Shown: positions 46,936 to 56,320 of the stretch, piece by piece
Layout: each line of letters starts with the position of its first letter
How positions within the stretch are numbered: the stretch's first letter is position 1
DNA from: Kryptolebias marmoratus
Taxonomy: Eukaryota; Chordata; Actinopteri; Cyprinodontiformes; Rivulidae
Length of the DNA stretch: 64,000 bases
NCBI RefSeq assembly: GCF_001649575.2
Contig: NC_051436.1
Span: 11,013,178-11,077,177 of the forward strand
Direction of reading: 5' to 3'
Made by a program: the position numbers and the translations under genes
Notes under the pieces: generated by a model
Told to the model about the DNA's origin: nothing
The model's database searches: none
Seen by the model: only the letters and a program-made list of their open reading frames with translations

Positions 46936-49607
46936 ATTGTTTTGTAATATACTGTAAACATTAGCGAGCACATTTCTTTCTTTTTTTCCATACATCACAT
47001 CTGTCAGAACAATGTAAACTGAGCTGAAAGTTTCTTTGCACAAACACCTCATTAGTGTCGTGAGACTGTAAGCGAAAAACATCCTATTTTTAACTCGCTG
47101 CAGACGTTATAAGAGGATCGATCTGTATGGAAGACGTGTTTTTGTTTCGTGAACAGGTGGTTTAGGCACCTAAAACCTGCCGAACGACGAGTGGGATAAA
47201 ACTAAACGTACAAAGCAGTGGTAGGAATGGGGCAAAACCTCCTCTGTTCCATCAGCTTGAAGTCAAGTGTACCTTCTGGCTGCCCAAGGATCTCCGGGAA
47301 GTTTGGATTCATTTTCACACAAGCAACAAATAAAAGGTTCCCTCAGCCAGCTCTGTCAGCGGAGAAAGTCCAACAAGCCCGAGGATAAAAACTGAGGAAC
47401 ATCCAAAGACACAATCTTATCACAGCAGCATCTTTTTAGGTGAAAGTTCAGCCACGACAACAGTTTCATAAAATAAAAAAAACAACCCACCTAATCTGCT
47501 GCAGACTGTTTCAAAATGTCAAGATTCAGGGACTCTTCAGAAGCCTTCCAGTAACCGACGCATCTAAAGTCACACAAAGTCTTTAAATTACAAAAAAAAA
47601 AAAAAAAAAAACATTTCCTCAGATGTAATTTCATTTCTCTGCATCAGGAGGGAAGTGTTATTAAAATCGGGACAGAGAGCTTTGGCTCGAAATGTAAATG
47701 CTGGCACAAAGAGGCAGAGCGGAAAACTAATCCTGCTGCCATGAACCCAACAGCAGCGTTGTTGGTTTTTTTGTTTTCTTCACTTTGTGTCAGAATCGAG
47801 CGCTGACAGGAGGCGGCGAGGAGGAGAAGAAGAAGAAGAAGAAGAAGAACAGAAATGACATGTTTAACTAGGATGAGGAGGATGGAAACGTGAGAGCGGT
47901 TTGGCTTCTGCTCGAGACGATGTCAAGGTTTTCTCACAGCGGGAGACTCGAGCCGCGATCGAACCCCTCACTGGTTCGTTTCCTCCCACATCTTGTTTGT
48001 CCATTATTAAACAAGAGCAAAAAAAATAAATAAATAAATAACATTAAAAATAAATCAAACTGCCCTCAATGTGAAACGAAGAACTCCCGAATGTGAAGGT
48101 TTCTGAAAAGCTGACCAACATGTTCGTACAAATAACAATAAAAACTTCTAACAGCTTTTATTAATTTAGTTTTTCTTTTCTTCTCGGAGCGTCGTTTTCT
48201 GGCTCGTGCGAGGCCGGAATCTGTCCCACGTGCTCCACCGCGTCTACAATCGTTACCAGGTCAGTAAGAAACCAGAGGAAACGTAGCATCAGTGCAGAGA
48301 AACCTGAAGAATGAATATCCTACCTGTTGCGGATCGCTGTTTGAAGAACCTCTGTTTGGAGAAATGGAGTTCAAATTCAGCCGGACGGCTAATTTCAGCA
48401 TGGCCAAGACAAAAGTGGATCTTTAAACAACTCTAATCAAAGTTAAAGGCTAGGAGAGCATATCTCCTGACGCCTTTTATACTAAAGTTTTACACTAAAA
48501 TCACCTGTGTTGAAAAATGGCAACGTTGCAGCTGTTTAGTTCAAATCGCTAAAAAGCACATAACAAACAGTCCTCCATATTACTGAGATCTTACACGATC
48601 TGTTATTGCTCTGAGCGTGTGTCGGGGATGACTCTCAGCTACTACCACGTCAAATTTTAGCTCCGTATCTATGGCAACATAGAGGTTTCGCATGAACGTC
48701 TATGAAATGTTTGAGATCAGAGTCGTTCGATCCACTCTGGTCTTGGCCTCGCTCCGACTCGCCGTTAGCTCGTTAGTCCGGTCAAAATGAACCCGTTTCT
48801 CTAAACTGAGGCTTGCTGAGAGAGCCGTCTAAAACAGGTAACATGCTAACTCTTCGTAAACAATCATTTAAAACCAGACATTTTCACTAAAATCTGTGTT
48901 TTTGCCTCTCTTTTGTCAGACATCAGGAGTTTGTGTTAAGCTGCCGTCGCTCAGAGGCTCCCTACCCTCCGACGGAGCGTCTTCTTCCCCAGAGATCCAT
49001 CCGGAGTGCTTTACATCCAACTGAATCCGTGGGCAAAAAAACCAAAAACACTCCAACATCATTATGGGAACAACATTCGTTCTCAAATCACATTCCGATC
49101 ACTTCACACCTGCGCTAATGAAAAACACAAAAAGCCGTTTACAGATCCAGGCCGCACGTCAGAACCCGAACTGATAAATCGGCCGACACACGTCTTTTAT
49201 GACCAATCCTCCGTTTACTCGCTGACAAAAATAAACGCATCCTGCCTTTGGAAACAGGAACTCAAAAGTTTAATCTTTTTTTAACATCAGAGCCTGTAGA
49301 AAATCTATGACGAGTTTTCTCAAAAGAAGCTGTATTCCATATATTTAAGAGAAGCTGATAAATGTAAACACTTTAAGTCTTTTTTTAGAACAAATAAAAT
49401 ACGTTCTTGCACGCTGGTCAGCAGGAGTCATTTCCACACATCTGACTGCCTGTCTGCAAACCCTGCGTCTGCTTTAACGTTAAATAATAACCAGATAATC
49501 CAGATAAATTAAATACTTCTTGTATTTCAGTCACATCTGCAGATAAACCTTAGAATGTCACAACTACTCGTTGTCTTAAGGAACAAACGAACAAACAATC
49601 AAAGTCT
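46936..49607. other. Intergenic DNA downstream of the ZP3-like gene
   Basis: Contains a (GAA)n run at 47822-47851, an A-run near 47590, and interspersed-repeat fragments at about 48600-48790 related to those at 43060 and 32975. No exon recognised. Confidence 0.55.
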
Positions 49608-52600
49608 TTATCTTCCTCGGTAAAGATTCCCACGCTCCTCTGCGGCGGCGCCTCGTTCGGGAACAAATATGATCGGACCCAGAGTGGCTTCTCCGTGCAG
49701 CTCTGCAAGACCAGAAACATCCGAGTTATAACCTGTCAGGTTAACAAGTCCCCCGGGAGCAGAGGGGCAGCAAAGCTGGCACCGTTGTTTCTGTGGGATC
49801 TCCGGCTCCTGCGCGCCCTCCTGTGGCTGGTTTCGGCGCCACTGCAGCTCTCACACACGCCGTCCTCGCCGTCCGCAGACCTCCAGCTGAGGGGGGGAAA
49901 AAAAAAAGAAAAACTAAATCTATTTTATTCTGCGTATTTTTTTTTTAGAATGAACTGATCTGGAGACGGACCTCCCGTTTAGAAAGGAGCAGGCCTTTTT
50001 CTCGGGGTCCCTCTCAGAAACGGGCACGGCTTCCAGGTGACAGGTGATGTAAATCTGCATGTGAGGGGGGGGACAGGCTCAGGAACCATTGCTCTACACA
50101 GAGGGTTTAAAACCAAACCTGAAAAGGTGCTGTGTTCAGTGCTGACGGCGTGTCTGCGGTCCTTGTGGAAGAGGAACGGCTCCAGCTGAATCCGGAGGAG
50201 CTGGTCGTCGACCCGGGGCAGGAAACGCGAGCCGGAGCCGCTCAGCAGGGAGTCGGTGAAACATCTGCGTGAAAAGACAGAAAGACTCATCGGATTCAAC
50301 TCCTGGGTTTCGCTTTTTTAAATCAGCATCTGAAAACAATACGAGACGGGAAGCATCCATTTAACTGAAGGACCCGCTGCGGGCGTCGAGGGCGGGTTAG
50401 GGACTCACCCCTGGCGGTCTATGAAGGCGTATCTGGGCTCAGAGGTCACATCTGGAGTCAGAGTGGCCATGCAGCCGGCAGCAAACAGACGGAGGGGAGG
50501 GTGACGGTGGTCTAATGAGGCCTGGATGTTGACCGTTTGGTCCATGAAGTAAATGGGAGAGTTCCTCTCGTCGGTCCAGTCATCTGACAGGAAGAACATA
50601 AAACTGATGTTTGGCTTTGACTGATATCTTTGGTTTACACAAGATCAATAATGATCAAGTACGACAATAATTAATAACTAGAAGCACTCAGAGAGCCCAA
50701 ACCTCCGCCGAGGCCGCAGCGTGACTAAAAAGATAAAAACAGTTCGATCCGGATCAGAATCTGGATCAGCACCAAAATATAATCCATCGGTTTTTGTTTC
50801 CTCCAGATCTGTTCTTTAGTTTTTACCTGATCTTTGCTGACAGACAGACAAACAAACCAACAACCGGAAACAGAAGGGTCGCATGTAGGAGCAAAGACAA
50901 GTTTTTAACAAAGGGGTCACCTGTGACCTTTGACCCCCATGACCCCTAACGTCAACAGGCATCATCTTTGACCCGTGATGATTCCAGCTGTGCAGTTCGA
51001 CGTTCTTACATCACACTGATGCTGAGTTAGAGCACCAGGTCAGCTGTGAGGATGACTTCTGACCCCATGACCTTGAAATCAATGGTGATCACCCCTGACC
51101 TAAGAGGTGTCCAGGAGTTTAATGATGGCGTAGTTAGAGCGTGGGCTCATCTGGGAGCTTGACCTTTGACCGGCTCACCACCGGAATCGCCTCACTCGTT
51201 CCTTGTTCCGTGTTCGACGCTCATAACGTTCTCCACCCCCATACGTAAAGCATGGTGGTGGTCCTGTCATGGTTTGGGACCAAAATGAATGAGATTTTAA
51301 AAATCATCATACGACGCCATCCGGAAAATGTCTGTTTGGCAACGATCTGAGGCGGGCCGGAGGCGGAAGGAAAACAAACTACGGCGACAGAACGTCCCCA
51401 GATGGAGCTCCGACGGTCGAGAACCGAGAACCGGGGGGTCAACCGTCGTCCAAACAAGAGATCAAACTTTAAGATGAATTAAAGAAACGATAAGAACGCT
51501 TCCTGGGGAAGAGTTCAGGCTGTGCTGAGGAATAAAGATGACTCTGTGGTTGTCTTCATATTCCGCGTCTTCATCCTGGGATCATCCGGGAGGAATGGCT
51601 CCAGGTTCTCCGGTTCTCAGCTCCGGGTTTCTGCTCGAGTCCACCAACCGTAAAATATCTCTAAAGACATGAACCGATCTCCTTCCTGTATAACATCGGC
51701 TGTCAACCACAACCACCGCGAGCCGAACGCCGACGCGCACCCACCCGTCATGAGCCTGAGCGCGAAGTCCAAGCCGAGGCGAGCCGAGTGGACGGAGACG
51801 AGGGGCGTCCAGGTGGGCCTCAGAGCGCCGCTGCTCACCGAGAACCTCCTGCAGGTCGGAGGAGGCGTCAGACAACAGGCAGCCGATATACGAATAACAA
51901 TAAAAACATCAGTAACAGTGTCTTTACATCCTAAATTATATATCCTGCGGATAAACAGGTCTGCTTTTAATTCTTATAGGTGCGTTTTTATTATTATAGC
52001 TATTTTTTACAGCTTTTATTTTAGCGGCTATAAATGCATTTTTATTAAAACAAATACATTAGAGTAAAATAAATCAATCTGTGAAACCACATGTAGCTTT
52101 AAAGAAAACCCGTCAGAAGTCAGAACAGTTTGAAAAGTGGTCACTCTACAAACTGAAGGAGACTTTTCTGGAATTAATCAGTCATTTTTATAAGATTTTT
52201 CCAGTCTAAATAGTTCTTGATTTATTTTTTAAGTCTTTTTAAAGACTGATGAGACAAAATAATTAATAACAATTCTAATAAAAAACTTTGCTCCATCAGA
52301 CTTATCTGTAAAAATTTGACTCTCGTCCTTTTTTTAAATAAATCTGAATGGCTGAATTTGTTTTTTTTTTAGTTGAAACCTCTAAAAAATAAAAAACATT
52401 TTTGTCATTTTAGCCGTTTAACCACGTGGACTGTACAGCTTGGCTATAGTTGAACAATTCTAATCATTTTTATGTGTTTTTATTCTATTTATTGCCAGTT
52501 TTATTACTTTTTTATCCTCCACCATCTTGTCAAAAGACTAAACTTTAAATACTTTAAAGCACTTCTTTTTAAACGAGTCATTTTAACAAATTTGACGTCT

Positions 52601-53256
52601 TGTGATGAACCTAAAGCAGTTAAATATCCTAATTTGACCAAGATATTTCCTCTGGCTGCGAACAGTTTTAAACGAAGCTCGACGAGCCAAATCCAAATTC
52701 CCCGTCAGGGTTTTTAGAGCGAGTTTGGAAAGATTCGGGGCTCGGCTGCACCTTCTGTGTTTGCACAGCACAGGAACAGCAGCCGCCTCCACCCGAACGG
52801 CACCGGCGAAGGACAGCAGCAGCAGGTTGGTGTAGACAACGTCTCCCTCTGTGAGCTGAAACACAGCAGCAGCAGCAGTGTGAGGTCACGCCACCGGGGG
52901 GCGGCGGAGAGCAGCCACCCGACGGAGAGCCTCACCGTCACTCGGCTCCCGCAGGCGCCCAGGGGAGCCCGGACGGAGAAGACCCCGTCGGGCGACAGCT
53001 CGGCGGCGCAGGGTCCGAGCCTCAGCCCCACCAGCCTCGCGGGGACGCCCGAGTCCGGCAGGCGGGCTCTCGCCGCCACCTCCACGCTGTCCCAGAGACA
53101 CCTCACCGCCAGGGCCGGGCCCTCTCCGGCGGCGGCGAGGGCGCCCCCGTCGGGATCCTCCGCCGAGTCGGAGGGGGACCTGGTTGGAGAGCGGAACTCG
53201 GCGAAACCCAACAGGAAGCAGAGAGAAAACAGGAGAGGAAGAGGAAGAGGAGGCAT
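49608..53256 (-). CDS. zp3-like: ZP3-family egg-coat glycoprotein (zona pellucida domain)
   Basis: Exons on the minus strand: 53256-52936, 52855-52752, 51848-51745, 50583-50409, 50264-50147, 50054-49972, 49886-49783, 49702-49608; about 367 residues. Signal peptide MPPLPLPLLFSLCFLLGFAE; ZP-N begins near VRCLWDSVEV. ZP3 signatures include VSSGALRPTWTP, LDFALRLMTDDW, PPLRLFAAGCMATLTPDV, IYITCHLEAVPV and ACSFLNGSW. A furin-type basic cluster RRARRSRRS is followed in the last exon by GEATLGPIIFVPE, the hydrophobic patch normal for ZP precursors. There is no transmembrane segment, as in several fish egg-envelope proteins. ZP3-type subunits polymerise with other ZP proteins to build the vitelline envelope. 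The exon 7 donor (ACG then GTGCCA) is weak; without that splice the frame continues to a stop at 49736-49738 and the patch is lost. Which fish zp3 paralogue is undecided. Confidence 0.92.
50895..51175. repeat. GGTCA/TGACC-rich repeat in ZP3-like intron 3
   Basis: Shares phrases with the tandem repeat at 55236-55580 (ACAAAGGGGTCACCTGTGACC, CCAGCTGTGCAGTTCGACGT). Contains GGTCA-CCTG-TGACC at 50915-50928 and TGACCT-T-TGACC motifs at 50924 and 51160. Confidence 0.7.
51235..51480 (+). pseudogene. Tc1/mariner transposase relic in ZP3-like intron 3
   Basis: Plus-strand YVKHGGGPVMVWD matches the Tc1 VKHGGGSVMVWG block, followed by GGCAACGATCTGAGGC, derived from the QxNDPKH region. Heavily decayed; ends unresolved. 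Confidence 0.65.
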
Positions 53257-53384
53257 CGTTTGGAGCTTTTCCTGAGACTCTGTCAGGCTGAACCAGGAGC
53301 AGCAGCACAGCTGAGCCTCATCAGGCCTGATTACTGACACCAGGAACACGCTTAAAGAGAAACACACCAACGTCACAGAAACCT

Positions 53385-53390
53385 TTTATT
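53385..53390 (-). terminator. Poly(A) signal of cnpy4
   Basis: Minus-strand AATAAA 211 bp past the cnpy4 stop codon and only about 130 bp before the ZP3-like ATG, so the cnpy4 3' UTR and the ZP3-like promoter are adjacent or overlapping. Confidence 0.65.
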
Positions 53391-53600
53391 CAGCGTATAA
53401 AAACTGTACAGAATACATTCAAATACTGCAGTTTGAAATCTAAATTGAATATCGGCATAATGCCACAGACTTCTGTTGGTGCAGAACATTATTACAAAAT
53501 AAATCTAACTTTTCCACCTCGACCTACCAGGGATCAAATGAAGGGACTCTGAAAGTTGGCTCCTGTCGCTTCTGCTCCTCTGTAAACCGCTCGGTTCTTC

Positions 53601-56187
53601 TTAAAGTTCTCCGGCGTCGTGAGTCCGTCCTTCACTCTGTCCTTCAGTCCGTCCCTCAGTTCGTCCTTCACTCTGTCCCTCAGCTCGTCCCTCAGCTCGT
53701 CCTTCACTCTGTCCCTCAGCTCGTCCCTCAGCTCGTCCTTCAGTCCGTCCTGCTTCTTCTTCCTCTTCGAGTCTCCGGTCGTCTCTCCACACCTCCTTCA
53801 GACAGTCTGCGGGGGGAGGAGAGGGACACAAACCGTCCATCAGGTAAACATGTCCCCTGGTCACATATTTAAAGTCCACAGAGGTCTGAGCTCACTTTAC
53901 CGTCTCACTACTCTGGACATAAAAGTGACATTTTTCGGCTGCGTTTCTACTTTAGAAGTTGTGGCTGAAAATGTTTATTCATCTGTTTTTATTTCGTCAG
54001 ATATTGCTGTCTGGTGTTTTTGTGCTTTTTAATTTTTACTGGATTTGAATCTAAAATGTTCTGAAACGTTTTAAGGTTTATCTTGAACAGTAGCTTAAAG
54101 TTAAAAGCAACAGAACAGTAGCTAAAGGCTAAAAGAAGTAGAACAGTAGCTTAAAGCGAAAAACAGCAGAACAGTAGCTAAAGGCTAAAAACAGCAGAAC
54201 AGTAGCTAAAGGCTAAAAGAAGCAGAACAGTAGCTTAAAGCGAAAAACAGCAGAACAGTAGCTAAAGGCTAAAAGAAGCAGAACAGTAGCTAAAGGCTAA
54301 AAGAAGCAGAACAGTAGCTTAAAGCTAAAAACAGCAGAATAGTAGCTAAAGGCTAAAAGAAGCAGAACAGTAGCTTAAAGCTAAAAACAGCAGAATAGTA
54401 GCTAAAGGCTAAAAGAAGCAGAACAGTAGCTAAAGCTAAAAGCAGCAGAACAGTAGCTAAAGGCTAAAAGAAGCAGAACAGTAGCTTAAAGCGGAAAACA
54501 GCAGAAAAGTAGCTAAAGGCTAAACTTCTAATGACAACAAAATACTCAATAAAAACACAAACATGAATCCTGACAGGAAATATTTGGCATTTTGGTCTAA
54601 AGCAGAAGAACAACTTTCTACCGTTTATTCACTCAGTCAGCCTTTTTTCAGCTACAGAATTTGACCACCGGCTATAAAACGACAGCGAGCAGCTGCCCGT
54701 CTCTGTGGTGTACCTCGCTCTGACGCCTCGAGGACATGGTCCTCGCAGAGGAAGTCCTCCAGTCTCTGGTCCTGGTGGTGGAAGTACCAGTCCTCCACCA
54801 CCTCCTCATACTGCTCCAGCATCGTCTCACACTGAACACACAACACAGGTCCGTCTAAGAGGCTAAAGGCGCCCGCACACACCCTGTTCACTAACGACAA
54901 CAACAACAACAACAAAAAAACAGCAGCCCCAGCTTCCAGTGAAGCCACTCCATAAAAGGTTCAACTCAGGTTTGGAAAATATGACTTCAAAATCATTAAA
55001 GAGGTCAGAGGCCGAGCAGCTTGGACGCCTACCTGCTTCTTCATGTCCGCCACCTCCACCGTCGGTTCGTCCCAGAGCTCGTACGGCATGCCCAGGTCCA
55101 CCTTCACGCCTTTGTTGACCAGATTCTTCAGAGTCGTCATCGTCTGACTGGATCCCTGCCGCCGCACAGGAGAAAACAGTCGTGAACTCACTCACACAAC
55201 AATCCTGCGCACGTGTCTGGAGATGGAGCCCAGACAAGGGAAACCTTTGACCATGGCGCTATGAAATCAATCGGGATCATCCCCGACCCACGAGGTGTCC
55301 AGCTGTGCAAGTTTGACATTCCTGTGTTACATGGTTGCAGCGTTAGAGATGACAAGATTTCCACAAAGGGGTCACTTGTGACATTGACCTTTGGGAATGT
55401 GACCTTGAAATCAGTAGGGATCATCCCCGACCCCTGAGGTGTCCAGCTGTGCAAGTTTGACATTCCTACATTGCACAGTTGCAGGGTTAGAGCACAGACA
55501 AAATATCCACAAAGGGGTCACCTGTGACCTTGAAATCAGTAGGGATCATCCTCGACCTGCGACATGTCCAGCTGTGCAGACAAGACGCTGTGCACAGACA
55601 GACGGTCATGTGACGGACGATGAACCAATGACAGGGAGGTAACCTGCTTACCTTGGAGTACCTGAGGCTGCCTGGTCTCTCAGCGTGGACGCTGTACTGC
55701 AGGAAGCGCTCACAGATGTCGTCCAGCGCCTCAGTCAGCCTCGTTTCCCTGAATTTAAACACAAGAATAAACATCAGCCCCCCCCCAACAGACACAGAGT
55801 CCTGAGCCTGCCGTCATTTGTTTATATGGAAATTCACGTTTTTTTTTGTTAGCTGTTAAAATGAGTCTTAGATGAGTTTTACTCACGAGGTGTTATATTT
55901 GATCTTCCTTCTTCTCCTGCCCGAGTCCAACACTTCTCCGACCTCCAGAACTTCTTTGGAGCGACCGGTTTTCTCCAGAGCCTCCTGAAGCTCCACTGTC
56001 AGAAACTTGCACACTGACACACACACACACACACATACACACATAAACAATAAACAAAGCTGCCTGCAGGTAAACAAACGCGTCTCTTCCTTGTCCTACC
56101 TTCACATTTATTCGGCAGCCTCTCGTCTTCATCCGCGGCAGCGAACCTACTGCACACACAGAGCAAAACCAGAGCGAGAAACTCCAT
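53601..56187 (-). CDS. cnpy4: Canopy FGF signalling regulator 4 (Cnpy4)
   Basis: Exons on the minus strand: 56187-56100, 56013-55887, 55748-55652, 55155-55033, 54831-54714, 53806-53601; 252 residues, all GT-AG. Signal peptide [18 protein letters not shown], then the saposin-like fold with conserved cysteines: [100 protein letters not shown] and [19 protein letters not shown]. The [17 protein letters not shown] and YFHHQ stretches favour CNPY4 over CNPY3. Family members are ER-resident factors that modulate Toll-like receptor surface expression. The C terminus departs from mammals: about ten tandem 4-residue units ([12 protein letters not shown]) replace the usual Glu-rich tail, and the protein ends DAGEL, a possible weak ER-retention signal. 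Confidence 0.95.
53622..53750 (-). repeat. Coding minisatellite, 12-bp unit, in cnpy4 last exon
   Basis: About ten 12-bp units (GAAGGACGAGCT type) encode RxEG/QSEG tetrapeptides in frame. The unit length keeps the frame whatever the copy number. Confidence 0.9.
54085..54525. repeat. Minisatellite with about 27-bp unit in cnpy4 intron 5
   Basis: Roughly sixteen copies of AGAACAGTAGCTAAAGGCTA followed by AAAGAAGC or AAAACAGC. Some units carry AGCTTAAAGCGA, so there are at least two sub-variants. Confidence 0.93.
55236..55580. repeat. Tandem repeat of about 130-143 bp in cnpy4 intron 3
   Basis: Two full copies and a partial third, each starting TGAAATCAxTxGGGATCATC and containing GTCCAGCTGTGCAAGTTTGA and ACAAAGGGGTCAC. 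A related copy sits in the ZP3-like intron at 50895-51175. Confidence 0.85.
56017..56044. repeat. (AC)n microsatellite at cnpy4 intron 1 acceptor
   Basis: The intron 1 acceptor of cnpy4 (minus-strand GTGTGTGTCAG, exon from 56013) is preceded by this run, which replaces a normal pyrimidine tract. Confidence 0.9.
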
Positions 56188-56257
56188 TTCGGCTAAAACA
56201 TTAAAAACTACAGCCTGACTGCAGCCGCCACATCGGCATTTCTAAACTTGCTGCCAC

Positions 56258-56267
56258 GCGCATGCGC
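56258..56267. promoter_or_regulatory. NRF1-type palindrome GCGCATGCGC in cnpy4 promoter
   Basis: A perfect core of the nuclear respiratory factor 1 site lies about 70 bp upstream of the cnpy4 ATG in a small CpG-rich patch (56225-56320). No TATA box is visible, as is usual for such promoters. Confidence 0.6.
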
Positions 56268-56320
56268 ACTCGGCCCCAGCGACCAGACGCGACGAGTCGA
56301 CGGCGGCCGTTCGGATTCTC

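Noticed and set aside
52757..53275. 172-codon plus-strand open frame
   Set aside because: Antisense to ZP3-like exons 1 and 2; the minus-strand frame has the signal peptide and ZP motifs.
53619..54032. Ser/Leu-rich plus-strand frame ([16 protein letters not shown] type)
   Set aside because: It is the reverse complement of the cnpy4 coding minisatellite; low-complexity repeats often stay open on both strands.
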